Shown here piece after piece: positions 1 to 10,007 of a stretch of 63,159 nt of DNA; position 1 is the stretch's first letter, and each line of letters starts with the position of its first letter. Location: NCBI GenBank assembly GCA_002474345.1, contig DKQD01000168.1, forward strand, positions 85,033 through 148,191, given 5' to 3'. Source of the stretch: Bacteriovoracaceae bacterium UBA7317 (lineage in GTDB: Bacteria; Bdellovibrionota; Bacteriovoracia; Bacteriovoracales; Bacteriovoracaceae). A model generated the notes under the pieces. The model ran no database searches. It was given only the letters and a program-made list of their open reading frames with translations, and was not told the origin of the DNA. Both the position numbers and the translations under genes were made by a program.

Positions 1-3000
1 GTTTCATCTGTAATAAGAGCGTTGTTTCCTAGATGGTCTCTATGAAAATACTGTTCTCCTTCCTCAAAGTGTGAGGTTCCATTGGACCCGGCCTGTAATC
101 CTTTACCCGAAATAACTGAAATAGATCCATCAAAAGCGTAAACGGGTATTGTTGTTGTAACCGTAAAAAATAAAACGAGTACCGGGTAATGCCACCATTT
201 TATTTTCCCTCTGGAACGCTTTTTAAATATATTGAAAATGATAGAAAGCATTAAAATTAAAGAAAAGGCAAGGCAGGTTGTTTGAATCATTTCTTGCTCA
301 AAGTTAGGCCTAGTTAAAATTTGTCCTATCTTATTTTTTAAAAAGCGATAGGTCCCCTTTAGTCCATCAAATTCAAAAAAGCCTGCTTTAAGTTTAAAGC
401 TATTATGATCAATCATACGGTTAAAAGAATTGAGGGCCATTCCCTTAGTGGTTTTTTTATAGACAACATTCCCACCCAATGAAACACTCACGGTTGTTGT
501 TACATTGCCATCAGAATGTTTCGTAACCTCCACACCAGGGCCTGGAGAAAATGTTTCGCTTCCGTCTGGTGATATAATTTTTGCCCCGGTATAAGTCGTT
601 TTTCCATTGGGGCCATCTATTTCAATAATTTTTGATCCTATGTAGCGGAAAACCCAGGATTTTTCATTTTTCCTTTTTTTAGTGACACGGCCACCACTAT
701 CGTATTCATAAGTAACACCCTTATCTGTTGTGGTAATTCGACTAGATGTTTCCTCGTTGTTGTATGTGACATTATCAATTCCTGTAACGGAAGTTAGGTT
801 TGAGTTGAGGTCATAACTAAAACCTTGTTGGTGGTTTTTATTGTTAGAGGCACTTAACAAGCGACCCATTTCATCATAAGTATATTGAGTTGTTAGATCT
901 AAAACCCCTCTTTTTATTTCTGTCATTTTTCCTATTTCATCATATTTAAGAACTTCTTTAAATTTGGTTTCGCCGTTATTTTTAACCACAAATTTAGTGA
1001 GTCTCAGATATTTATCAAAGACTGCTTCAGTTTCATCTCCATTTCCAAATTTCATCCTTTTCGAATCACCTTGAGGATTTAAAGATTTAATTTCAGCAAT
1101 GAGATTTCCATTTAAGAAGGCCTTGGTTGAAAAACCTCTTTCTCCGTCAGTGGAAATAATATCACCAGTAGGAAGAGTTGTGCTTCCATCATCATTTTTT
1201 GTGGTGACGTAATCTTTATCGTCAATTCTTAAAATGCTTTGTTTAACCTCTCCTGCTAAGTTGTATTTGTAACTTTCTTGTTGCACTACCCATGAATTTC
1301 TATAAGTTCGAATGGAAGAAGGAAGACCAAGTTGGTTTTGATCATCTTCATGATAATCAGTCGTTACCTTTATTTTTCCTGCAACAGCATTTGTTTCTAC
1401 ACTTATGACACGAGAATGGTTATCGTAAGTAAAGCTGGTGTATTCACCTGAACCATTTTGGACCTTCTCGACATTGCCACCTTTATTGAACCAGATTTTC
1501 TTACAACCCACATCTGGTTTACACTTTTCTGTAACTCGTCCTAAGAAGTCATAATAAATTGTTGCTTTGGCTCCTAAAGGATCAATAACTTCTTTGAGCT
1601 TCCCGATATGGTTATACTTTTGAGTGACAACTCCTTCGTTGGGTAGAATTTTTTTGTAAGTTTTTCCACTTCCTCCCTTTTCAAGAATGAGTATAGATTC
1701 ACCTGACCCACTAGGACTTGGAATCCTTTTGGTGATATTGAGTCCTCCGTGACCATGGTACTCGTAAGTTGTTTTAAGGCCGGTTGGGTCTTTCATGGAT
1801 AGTAGGTGACCCGTCCCTTTTGCATATTTAAACTCTGTAAAAAGATTTCTCTCGCCCTGAGTTTCAGAATAAATTTGATATTTTTTAATAAGTTGCCCAA
1901 AAGCATTTGTTTGATGACGGATGACACTAACGTCACTTGAGTTTAAAGTCGATTTTTCAGACCTTATGACTGTGCCTGTCCAGTCGATAAACTCATGGGA
2001 AAAAGGTTTATCAGATATTGATAGTAAAAAGGATAAAGTAGGAGGGTAGATGGAACATTTTTCTATCAGGCATGTTGAGTTTTCCTCTTCTTCTGTCCCC
2101 GGTAGAAAAGTCATGGTCCCCTGGGTTCCAAAGATATGATCATCTTCTTCTACTTGTTTAACGTAGACAATTTGCCTTATAAGATTTTTTTTACCTGACT
2201 TTGGGTTTGGGCCAAAAAGATGAGTAGGCCGTCCAAAAGCATCGTACCAAGTAATTAGTGATTGAATGCCTCTTTCATTTTTAACAATGGTCACTTCACC
2301 TCTTTTTGTAAAAACTTCTTCTCTTGTTAGAGGAGGGCCTGTACTGTCTTTTCCCTTAGCAATTTTTTTCTTGGCAAACTGGTGTTCGTCATACTCAGTA
2401 TAATGAAGCTCTGTTTTATTGGGGTTTATCTTTTTTAGCATTCTTCCTATATCATCGTAAAAGTAGTCGGTCCGCATTTCATCTGTGCCAGTTCCATCAA
2501 ATTGGGTGACAACATTTCCATATTGATCCCGTATGTTTTTGTGGTATTTCCATTTTTCTCCCTCACAACTTTCATGAGAGGGCGAAACCCAAACTTCTTT
2601 GATAAGGCCTACCATCTTCCCTTTATTTTCATAAGTCATACATTTTCGATTATTAAGAGCTTCGTCTTTTGAATCAGTGGTATTGACAGTTGAGATTGAC
2701 TGAACAAAACCTTCACTATTGTAATTTTTCGTTTGCGTCCGCATGAGGAAAAAGTCGCTTCCATCTTCAGGGTTTCCCTTAAAATGTTCTATTTTGGATG
2801 ACCTTATTTCATTTAAACCTTGAACTAAACGGTCTCCTCCCGAATGAAGCTGACTTATATTGATATAATGAAAAGCTTGTTGGGAAATAATATTATTGTC
2901 GCTGTTTCTCACAACTCTTTTTTGAGGCATGAGAAAAAGACCCGTGCCATGACCACTTTGATGATTATGTGTTTCAATGGTGGCACCTCTAATATCGTTA

Positions 3001-6000
3001 TTAAAGCCACCCATAACCCAGTTCTTTGAAAGGGCAAAGCCTGAACCAGAACTTCTGTTGGCGCTAGCAATAAAATTCTTATAGGAAAATCTCACAACTT
3101 TGTTTTGACCCCGAGTGTTTTCCGCTCTACTTAGTCTATTTTGAAAAGTTGTTTGCCTTACAATTGGGAGGGCACTTTTTTGTCTTATCGTTGGGTATTT
3201 TCCTATAATTTTATTGGGAGCAGCTTCAAGGTATTCTCCTTTTGCGATAAGACCTTTTGAGGGGTGAATAAGGGTGCCATAGTTTATCTGAATTCCAAAT
3301 GACCTTTTTTTATTAAATTCTTGACCAGAGTTAAGTGAGTGACCATCGTAAATATGAGTCATAATATCAGGAGCAATTCCCATTTTAGAATCGCAAGTAG
3401 AGTTTAAATAAACTCTTGCTTGATCGTCGGAGTATGTGACAAAGTCAGGACAGCCGTCTCCATTAACGTCTCTTAAGAAACGAGGGTTTTTTAAGTCAGC
3501 CACTACGTTTTCGCTTCTGAGGCTAGAGCTAATACGGATGACTCGATCAAAGCCGGTTCCTGTTGAGAAGGCTGCGAGTATTTCCCCTTCGTTATCGCCT
3601 TTCCTTTGAAAACCAAAAATATCAGCTAGCCCATCTCCGTTTAGGTCTTGAACACCCCTTGCCTCTTTAAAGTGATCCCATTTATTAGAACCAAAGGCCT
3701 TAAGATCAGCAAAAAGTTTAAAGCCTACACCAGTGGAAGCATAAACAATTGTTGAATTATTGGCAAAACCAATGAGGTCGGTCATCCCATCGCCGTTTAT
3801 ATCAGCACAGGTTCTTTTGTGTTTGTCCTCAGCACGCCAACCTTGTTTCCAACCGAAGTTATCTATATATTTTCCATTGGTCTTGCCTGAATCAGTTTGT
3901 GCAAAACTTCTTCCTGAATTCCAGTAGACATAGGTTCCAGAATGCCCAAAACCAACAATATCGGGAAGTCCATCCCCATCTACATCGCACATCATTCTTG
4001 GGTAATCATTATCTTGCCAACCGCCTGGTTCAAAAGTTGGGGCCACTTCTTTTGAGTAATGGGAAGGCCCTATCCATGATTTCAAGTTATTAAATTTTCC
4101 AGGGGAACTTTGATTATTAAGACCAACCCAAACATCTTTCATTCCAAAGACGACAAGGTCTGGCAGTCCGTCTCCATTAACATCTATAATTTCTCTTTTA
4201 TTAGGACCTTTGCAATAGGTTGAGCCGCCATCATTTGCACACCGATAATTTTTTCCTGACCCAATGGTCCCTTGATTATTACTCCACCACTCTTTATAAA
4301 CTCCTTGCTTTGGTTGACTAACAAGCCTATCATCATCAAACTCAAAACTTAATTTTTCTCTAAACCCCTCAGTGTTTGTTGCATCTCTTGGTATTCCATA
4401 GAGCGCCCTAGTACCATGTTCATTAATATTTTTATGGGCCTTACTAAAATTAATAACGTCTGAGGCACCATCAGCGTTAATATCACCAAAAGCATAAACT
4501 TCACTATTTTCACGAGATTCGTTATAGGCCATCATTTTTTGACAAACCGGTGAGTTAAATTTTTCACCTGTGGAAAGGGCAGTGCAGATCCTATCTAAGT
4601 CTCCATTCCAATCATCTTCCTTATGAGCATCCCCATCATTTCTTGCTCCACCAGCTTGAATATAAACCAAGTCACCTAGGCCATCACCGTTCATATCGGC
4701 CATAAGTTTTATATTCATATCCCCATTATCAAAATCCCTACCTAAAGCTCCTTTTGTAGAATTAGATTTAAAAGGGCCGTTTCCTCCCCAATCGTTAAAA
4801 TTGGCCCAGTTGATACTTCTAAGCTGATTAAAGGGACCTTGCTCTTCTCCATCACTGTATTTAAAAGATGTTTCTGGTAGGCAAACCTTTTTATTTGATC
4901 GGTCGTCAACACCACAAAGTTGAATCCAATTGATAAGGCTTCTTTTAGTAGAGTTTCCTCTAAGGTGATTAAAGTTATAAGTAAATAAATTTTTCCAAGA
5001 ACCCTTGCTTTTTCCATTGACTTCAATATGAGAGATGATGCGGAACCTTTTAAAAACATAACCGCCGCCATAGGATTTTTGTTTGTCAAACCGATCCTTC
5101 CAATGAAATTTAATTTCCCTTGTAGCATTGGAGTTCTTCGTAACGGTCCATTGTATTCGATCAGGAACGGTTTCAGCTCCACTTTCATGGTTGTGGTATA
5201 TAACCTTCATTTTATTGTCCATGGGATCTTTAATATGGGCGAGCCAAAACATCCTTTTATCACCTTGAGCATTAAAAAGGAGTTCATTTCCATTTTTTTC
5301 GGTGACGGTAATTAAGCAGTTTGGCATGTTTTTCATTTTTAAGCTGCAGCCTTTCCCTTCAATCCTAACTTTGATGTGGCGGTCATTTTTTAAAATATAG
5401 TTCGATCCGGAACTACCGTAAGTAGAACCTTCATCTGTAGGAATAAGCCGTTGTCCATTAAAACAGAGCTTATCTTTTTCACTGTAGGTAATTCCTCTTG
5501 ACCCTCGAATAATTGAGTCTTCTTTTTCCCTAGTACAAGTTGTGGTATAAGCTTCATCTTTTTCACATGTAGCAGAGTAGTATTGCTTATAAGGGACTCT
5601 AGAAGTCTTATAAATGTATTGTGAGCATGCTCCCCACCAGTTTCTTTTTTTACAACCTGTTATCCTTCTTTCCCATCGGTAACGAGTACGATCCTTTTGG
5701 CAAGTGTACTTTACCGTTCTATTTTTTTTGCATGAATAACTCTCTTGGTACTTCCAAAACTCTTTATCTCCATCAAGGGCACTATTTGTTCCACACCTAG
5801 TTAAAGTGGGGAGACCAACTAAGTCCCAGCCAACTCCAAAGTGAGAGTTTCCTAGCCTTGAAGAATAATTAAGCGATAAGCTTGGCTGAAGTCCCCTATG
5901 CCCTGGTGGAACTTTTATAGGAATCCTGTAAGTGGCGGCACCACTTTTCCCGTCGACAACAAAAGAAGCTTCTATCCTTCCTCCCATTGAACCGGTGTCA

Positions 6001-6413
6001 GTGAATTTTTGCTGACCGTCCCCTCCTTCTGGTTTGTAGTAAGTACCTTGAGTCCAGACTCCACTTAGGGCCTGAGATTCTTTATAGCCAACAGTGTGGC
6101 CTTCTCCATGGCACCAGCCACGACCGCCAAAATAAGGCCATTGAGGTTTTTGGCCACAAATTCTTTTCCCAGTGCAATCACAATCTGTTATGCAGCGGTT
6201 ACTTCCTTTTCTTTCGTAGCCAGCGTATTCGGGATCATTAACATAAGCAGAAGCTTCGTCGACATAATACCTTTCATCTGTACAACTGAACTTTTGACCT
6301 TCATCGACGGTTTCATCAACTTCAGTCGTATCTGGGCCTCCACCTGCGTAGGTTTTAAAACAAATAAGAAACATAAGAAGGATAATTTTGAAACTACAAT
6401 ATTTTTTATTCAT
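1..6413 (-). CDS. Giant secreted SpvB / FG-GAP / RHS-repeat protein, 3' end cut by the window edge
   Basis: An uninterrupted frame of about 2137 codons runs from ATG 6413 to the left edge. The order is: signal peptide (residues 1-22); a Cys-rich stretch; an SpvB/TcaC-type N-terminal domain near residue 170 (VPPGHRGLQPSLSLNYSS, then FGVGWDL); a Cys-rich insert (about 200-280); FG-GAP/VCBS repeats (DMNGDGLGDL, DVNGDGLPDL, DINGDGMTDL) at about 570-1010; YD/RHS repeats to about 1960; two hydrophobic segments (about 2041-2060 and 2072-2092); then the RHS core motif HRDHLGN at about 2122. Family knowledge: SpvB/RHS proteins form TcB/C-like shells around a C-terminal variable or toxin region, which here would lie beyond the window. 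Export is likely from the signal peptide. The cargo, and whether it is a toxin, a surface polymer or a predation factor, cannot be told. It has no evident operon partner on the upstream side. Confidence 0.9.
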   Translation of the reverse strand, partial: MNKKYCSFKIILLMFLICFKTYAGGGPDTTEVDETVDEGQKFSCTDERYYVDEASAYVNDPEYAGYERKGSNRCITDCDCTGKRICGQKPQWPYFGGRGWCHGEGHTVGYKESQALSGVWTQGTYYKPEGGDGQQKFTDTGSMGGRIEASFVVDGKSGAATYRIPIKVPPGHRGLQPSLSLNYSSRLGNSHFGVGWDLVGLPTLTRCGTNSALDGDKEFWKYQESYSCKKNRTVKYTCQKDRTRYRWERRITGCKKRNWWGACSQYIYKTSRVPYKQYYSATCEKDEAYTTTCTREKEDSIIRGSRGITYSEKDKLCFNGQRLIPTDEGSTYGSSGSNYILKNDRHIKVRIEGKGCSLKMKNMPNCLITVTEKNGNELLFNAQGDKRMFWLAHIKDPMDNKMKVIYHNHESGAETVPDRIQWTVTKNSNATREIKFHWKDRFDKQKSYGGGYVFKRFRIISHIEVNGKSKGSWKNLFTYNFNHLRGNSTKRSLINWIQLCGVDDRSNKKVCLPETSFKYSDGEEQGPFNQLRSINWANFNDWGGNGPFKSNSTKGALGRDFDNGDMNIKLMADMNGDGLGDLVYIQAGGARNDGDAHKEDDWNGDLDRICTALSTGEKFNSPVCQKMMAYNESRENSEVYAFGDINADGASDVINFSKAHKNINEHGTRALYGIPRDATNTEGFREKLSFEFDDDRLVSQPKQGVYKEWWSNNQGTIGSGKNYRCANDGGSTYCKGPNKREIIDVNGDGLPDLVVFGMKDVWVGLNNQSSPGKFNNLKSWIGPSHYSKEVAPTFEPGGWQDNDYPRMMCDVDGDGLPDIVGFGHSGTYVYWNSGRSFAQTDSGKTNGKYIDNFGWKQGWRAEDKHKRTCADINGDGMTDLIGFANNSTIVYASTGVGFKLFADLKAFGSNKWDHFKEARGVQDLNGDGLADIFGFQRKGDNEGEILAAFSTGTGFDRVIRISSSLRSENVVADLKNPRFLRDVNGDGCPDFVTYSDDQARVYLNSTCDSKMGIAPDIMTHIYDGHSLNSGQEFNKKRSFGIQINYGTLIHPSKGLIAKGEYLEAAPNKIIGKYPTIRQKSALPIVRQTTFQNRLSRAENTRGQNKVVRFSYKNFIASANRSSGSGFALSKNWVMGGFNNDIRGATIETHNHQSGHGTGLFLMPQKRVVRNSDNNIISQQAFHYINISQLHSGGDRLVQGLNEIRSSKIEHFKGNPEDGSDFFLMRTQTKNYNSEGFVQSISTVNTTDSKDEALNNRKCMTYENKGKMVGLIKEVWVSPSHESCEGEKWKYHKNIRDQYGNVVTQFDGTGTDEMRTDYFYDDIGRMLKKINPNKTELHYTEYDEHQFAKKKIAKGKDSTGPPLTREEVFTKRGEVTIVKNERGIQSLITWYDAFGRPTHLFGPNPKSGKKNLIRQIVYVKQVEEDDHIFGTQGTMTFLPGTEEEENSTCLIEKCSIYPPTLSFLLSISDKPFSHEFIDWTGTVIRSEKSTLNSSDVSVIRHQTNAFGQLIKKYQIYSETQGERNLFTEFKYAKGTGHLLSMKDPTGLKTTYEYHGHGGLNITKRIPSPSGSGESILILEKGGSGKTYKKILPNEGVVTQKYNHIGKLKEVIDPLGAKATIYYDFLGRVTEKCKPDVGCKKIWFNKGGNVEKVQNGSGEYTSFTYDNHSRVISVETNAVAGKIKVTTDYHEDDQNQLGLPSSIRTYRNSWVVQQESYKYNLAGEVKQSILRIDDKDYVTTKNDDGSTTLPTGDIISTDGERGFSTKAFLNGNLIAEIKSLNPQGDSKRMKFGNGDETEAVFDKYLRLTKFVVKNNGETKFKEVLKYDEIGKMTEIKRGVLDLTTQYTYDEMGRLLSASNNKNHQQGFSYDLNSNLTSVTGIDNVTYNNEETSSRITTTDKGVTYEYDSGGRVTKKRKNEKSWVFRYIGSKIIEIDGPNGKTTYTGAKIISPDGSETFSPGPGVEVTKHSDGNVTTTVSVSLGGNVVYKKTTKGMALNSFNRMIDHNSFKLKAGFFEFDGLKGTYRFLKNKIGQILTRPNFEQEMIQTTCLAFSLILMLSIIFNIFKKRSRGKIKWWHYPVLVLFFTVTTTIPVYAFDGSISVISGKGLQAGSNGTSHFEEGEQYFHRDHLGNNALITDE

Positions 6414-6661
6414 TTTTAAGTCCCTAAAATAGCCATAAAAACCTCCTTTATTATAGTGACTTTTTGGTTGTTATCCTCTTTTTGAGCTTCGTTTTGATTA
6501 AATAATTGGGCCATTAAAAAGGGGCGTATAAACATCTAATATTAATAATATTTTGAAGAATAAATGAAAAAAAAGGAGAAATATTAAAAATTTAATTAAA
6601 AAAAATAGAAAATGGAGTGCCTAAAAAAAGACCCATTTGGCGGGGTTGAAATCATCAAAAA

Positions 6662-7234
6662 CTAAAGCTCTGAAAGCTTTTTAAAATATTTGCCTGATAT
6701 AGATTTTATAAGGTAAATTCCCTTTTTATCTTTCCCATTCCACTTGTAGGAAACTTTAAACGATTCAACTTTTAGGGCGTCTTTGCCTGAAATTAGAAAG
6801 TAGCTTTTACCCCTCTCAACAGTCATTTGGTTATCTTTATCAAAGCCCATGGCCTTAAAAAAGTTTTTGGCCTTCTCTGCGATTTCAGGATGGGTTGGTC
6901 GCTTGGAGAAGAGAAGCTGTTTTAAAGAGCCCTTATCTGGAGGAACGAGTTTTCCTTTATCGATCCTTGCTACTAGTCTCCCTTTGTGGATAGGGAATTC
7001 GCCTTCTTTTAATTGGGCCTCAGGAATTGACTCAACTGTTTTGCGCAAAAGGGCCATATTCGTTGTGGGAGGTGGAATGACTTTCACTTGGGGAAGGGCC
7101 TTTGATTTTATTTGTAATGGCTTTTCTTTGATGGAAGAAATTTTTCTTTTTGGCTTTTTATCATCTGTTTTAAAAACAAAAAAGCCAATAATAAATCCTA
7201 TAATCACTACAATGACAGTCTTTATATTATTCAT
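6662..7234 (-). CDS. Small membrane-anchored protein of unknown function
   Basis: This is a 190-residue protein not recognised as any family. An N-terminal hydrophobic segment (about residues 5-21, IKTVIVVIIGFIIGFFVF) is followed by a Lys/Pro-rich linker (about 25-60) and a soluble C-terminal part of about 120 residues. The shape fits a single-pass inner-membrane anchor with a periplasmic domain. ATG is supported by a GAGGAA Shine-Dalgarno about 5 bases upstream. It lies between the RHS gene (about 250 bp away) and the crotonase gene (about 160 bp away), both on the same strand, with gaps too large to make an operon certain. Confidence 0.6.
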   Translation of the reverse strand: MNNIKTVIVVIIGFIIGFFVFKTDDKKPKRKISSIKEKPLQIKSKALPQVKVIPPPTTNMALLRKTVESIPEAQLKEGEFPIHKGRLVARIDKGKLVPPDKGSLKQLLFSKRPTHPEIAEKAKNFFKAMGFDKDNQMTVERGKSYFLISGKDALKVESFKVSYKWNGKDKKGIYLIKSISGKYFKKLSEL

Positions 7235-7393
7235 AAATTCCTCAAAAATTACGTTAATTTATTTTACAAAAAGAAGGCTTTTTCTACAACTTTTTGGGTA
7301 AGAAATAAATAAAGGAAATTGTAGTTTGCTAAGGATCGTGAAAATTTAAATAAGTTAAAAAAAAAAGGGTTTATCTTTTATTACCAATAGGAT

Positions 7394-8158
7394 TTATGGC
7401 TTTTTTGAAAGGTTTTCAGCCTGGGTCTTAATGGCCTTTTGGGCTTCAGGGGTAAACCAGGAGTCTAAAAAAATCTCACCACTTTCTTTTCCCGCTTCTT
7501 CAAATTCTCTTGCTATCTTTTTTGAAAAGTATTCTTTAGTAACCGATGGTCCAGTTCCAGGCTTTGAGAGAAGGAACTGGGCAACTTCCATGGCCTTGAC
7601 CTTTTCATTTTCGGCCAGGTAATCAGCATAATTTATAGATAAAGCTTGATCGGGATTAAAAAGTTCTCCCGTCATTGTATACCTTAAAGCCGCTTGGTAA
7701 TTACTTCTATAAGCAAATAGAAGTTGAGTTTGGTAAGGAACTCCTACTCCTATATCCACTTCAGGAAAGCCGAGCATGATTTTTCCTTGTTTGACAACTC
7801 TTAAGTCTGTTCCAAGGGATAGTATAATTCCTGCTGCAACAGCATGACCATTAATTGCACAAATTGTGGGACATTTTAATGAGATAATTCTTGTCAGGGC
7901 CCTTGTAAATGTACCAAAAAAGTCGACCAATTGGTTTCTTTTCCAATCAAAGATATGGGGGAGTGAAAAACCTCCTGAGAATATTTTACCTTCTCCGCCA
8001 TGAATAATAAGAGCTTTAGGTGGTTTTTTTTCTAATTCCTCTGTTATAACATCGAGTTCTTTTAGAAGGTCAGGTGTTAATGGGTTACCAGAGCCACTAT
8101 TTATAGTTAATACTCCTATTTTATCTTTATCCTCCTTATAAATTAAATTTTTCATCAT
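7394..8158 (-). CDS. Enoyl-CoA hydratase/isomerase (crotonase) family protein
   Basis: The 254-residue length is typical for the crotonase fold. The oxyanion-hole segments are visible as FSGGFSL (about residue 60) and NGHAVAAGIILSL (about 105). The first catalytic Glu is kept in GFPEVDIG. The second Glu of true hydratases, normally in an AMEMxLTG context, is replaced by Arg (AALRYTMTG). An enoyl-CoA isomerase or another crotonase reaction is therefore more likely than classical hydration; this is inference from those two sites. An AAGGGG Shine-Dalgarno precedes the ATG. It lies 54 bp downstream of the ketosynthase gene on the same strand, so the two may be co-transcribed and act on acyl thioesters. 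Confidence 0.8.
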   Translation of the reverse strand: MMKNLIYKEDKDKIGVLTINSGSGNPLTPDLLKELDVITEELEKKPPKALIIHGGEGKIFSGGFSLPHIFDWKRNQLVDFFGTFTRALTRIISLKCPTICAINGHAVAAGIILSLGTDLRVVKQGKIMLGFPEVDIGVGVPYQTQLLFAYRSNYQAALRYTMTGELFNPDQALSINYADYLAENEKVKAMEVAQFLLSKPGTGPSVTKEYFSKKIAREFEEAGKESGEIFLDSWFTPEAQKAIKTQAENLSKKP

Positions 8159-8212
8159 AACCCCTTTTATAAATAACTAATAGTAAAGGACCCTAAAAGC
8201 ATTATTTCATTA

Positions 8213-9469
8213 TTACATTTCAGGGCTGCCTTTAATAAGAATCGAAGTGTTTGTACCGCCGAAGCCAAACGAATTTGAAAGAGCATATTCTGATTTAAAG
8301 GGAATACAGCTGTTTGCAGAGCAGTTAAGGTCACATTCTGGGTCCTGATTCTCTAAATTTAATGTCGGTGAGGATTGTTGTTTTTTTAAAGCGAGCAAAG
8401 AAAAAATAAGCTCTATGGCGGCAGCAGAGCTCATTGTATGCCCTATAGAAGATTTGTTGGCCGATATAACGAGATTCTTCGCAATTGGGCCAAAGGCCTT
8501 TTTTATAGCATTAATTTCAGCTAAGTCACCTGCTTTTGTAGACGTTGCGTGAGCATTTACGTGTATGACCTCACTTGGATCAATTTTTGCCATCTTGAAA
8601 GCTTTTTTCATGGCCTCAGCTTGAAAAGTCCCTTCGGGATCAGGTGTTGTAAGGTTGTGTCCATCACTAGTGGCACCAAAACCCACAATTTCTCCAAAGA
8701 TTTTTGCTTTCCTATCTAGGGCCTTTTGATAATTTTCCAAAATAAGGACACCTGCTCCTTCGGACATAACAAAACCTTTTCTGTCTAAATCAAATGGTCT
8801 CGATGCTTTCGAAGCCTGAAAATTTCCTCTATATAGTGCCCCAGTTGTATGAAAAGAGCTAAGTCCAAAGGGGCATATATTTGAAAAACTTCCCCCAGTT
8901 ATCATAAGGTCATGATTACCAGTAGCGATTTCCATGGAAGCAGTAATGATTGCATGACTGGAAGACGCACAAGCAGCTGAAGTTGTAAAGGTTGTGCCTT
9001 TAATATTAAATTTCTCAGCAAGAAGAGAGGTTGAAGAGTTGGGAGGACTTCCAGGTATCGTTCTAACAGGAATTCCTCTAATGCCTTTTTTATCCCAACC
9101 CAAAATTGCATCTTGGATCATTTTCATATCGGGCATTCCGATACCAAATATTGAACCACACCTAAGCATGTCGTAGTCATAAAAATTGTTTTGTAAAAAT
9201 CCGCCGCTCCTTAGGGCCTCATGAGAAGCCTTAAAGGTAAAAAGGGCAAGGGATGAGTTGTTAGCTTTTTCTCTTTCAGTTAATATTTCTAAACTTGAAA
9301 CGACCTTCTCAAGACCAACTTCACCTGCCATAGGACGGTATTTGGTTGTTAAAGGGGCATCGATGGATTTTATACCTGAAACACATGAAAAGAGACGTTC
9401 ATTATTTTCCTCAAGATTGAGGCCAAGAGGTGATAAAACTCCCAGGCCTGTTACCGCAACTCTGTTCAC
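8213..9469 (-). CDS. Beta-ketoacyl-ACP synthase (KAS I/II type)
   Basis: The 418-residue protein has normal FabF/FabB length and begins VAVTGLGVLSPLG. The catalytic Cys is in TSAACASSSH (about residue 168), and the two His residues are in VNAHATSTKAGD and SSIGHTMSSAAA. The C-terminal glycine loop FGFGGTN is present. The enzyme condenses acyl thioesters with malonyl-ACP in fatty-acid or related chain building. Translation probably starts at GTG, with AAAGGA 8 bases upstream. No acyl-carrier protein, FabG or FabD lies nearby, so it may be a specialised second copy rather than the housekeeping FabF. The crotonase-family gene follows on the same strand. Confidence 0.88.
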   Translation of the reverse strand: MNRVAVTGLGVLSPLGLNLEENNERLFSCVSGIKSIDAPLTTKYRPMAGEVGLEKVVSSLEILTEREKANNSSLALFTFKASHEALRSGGFLQNNFYDYDMLRCGSIFGIGMPDMKMIQDAILGWDKKGIRGIPVRTIPGSPPNSSTSLLAEKFNIKGTTFTTSAACASSSHAIITASMEIATGNHDLMITGGSFSNICPFGLSSFHTTGALYRGNFQASKASRPFDLDRKGFVMSEGAGVLILENYQKALDRKAKIFGEIVGFGATSDGHNLTTPDPEGTFQAEAMKKAFKMAKIDPSEVIHVNAHATSTKAGDLAEINAIKKAFGPIAKNLVISANKSSIGHTMSSAAAIELIFSLLALKKQQSSPTLNLENQDPECDLNCSANSCIPFKSEYALSNSFGFGGTNTSILIKGSPEM

Positions 9470-9685
9470 CTTTTAATTCCTTTAAAAAGAGTATATGAAT
9501 CAAATTTTTATAGTAAAAAATTACAAAAAAAATCTAAATTACTAAAGTTAACTATTAAAAATTACATATTCAAAAAAAAATTAAATGCTTCGTTTGATTT
9601 ATTTATGAGTTTTGAAATATATGCTGGTTTTAATTTTTTTGTAAAAATTTTGAAGTCTAGGAACATCATAATTCCTCTATGGGTC

Positions 9686-9814
9686 TTAGTCTTCTAAATA
9701 TTCAGGCGTTTGACCAATTAAAATATCCTTTGGCGGAATAAAAATAGAATACACTAGACCTTTTGTTCGTGCAAGATTCCTCTGTGTGCCTATGAGAATC
9801 GAAAAAATTAGAAG
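9686..9814 (-). pseudogene. Coding relic A (42 codons) paralogous to the relic at 11908-12072
   Basis: This open stretch lies between two stops, has no start codon, and sits in the 538-bp gap between the ketosynthase gene and 10008. Its translation contains RNLARTKGLVYSIFIPPK and ends GQTPEYLED. It aligns without gaps to relic B: NLA, then G-L/V-VYS, F-I/V, K, LI, Q-x-P are shared. At DNA level 9745-9796 and 12009-12060 match at 38 of 52 positions by hand count. I do not recognise the family. The rest of the 9470-10007 gap is AT-rich with nothing else evident apart from the promoter at its end. Confidence 0.5.
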
Positions 9815-9994
9815 TCAATTCTGATTTCCGAAATTTTTCAAAAAAACTTCCTTTTTTATGATTTAGAAATTTGAAAGAATTTCTCTTTATGAATTTAGTT
9901 AAGTAATTTTTGATGATTTTACTGTTTAATTTTTGAAACCTAAAACTTTTTTAAGGTTATATGAAATATATTTTTAAAGGCCTCCTTTTTGAAT

Positions 9995-10000
9995 TATAAT
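9995..10000 (+). promoter_or_regulatory. Perfect -10 hexamer 7 bases before an ATG (leaderless-type promoter)
   Basis: TATAAT lies at 9995-10000 and the ATG of the next gene at 10008. The expected transcription start therefore falls on or just beside the start codon. No Shine-Dalgarno is present before the ATG. The region 17 bases upstream is T-rich and only a weak -35. The reading is a leaderless transcript; this is inference from spacing. Confidence 0.45.
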
Positions 10001-10007
10001 ATTATTT

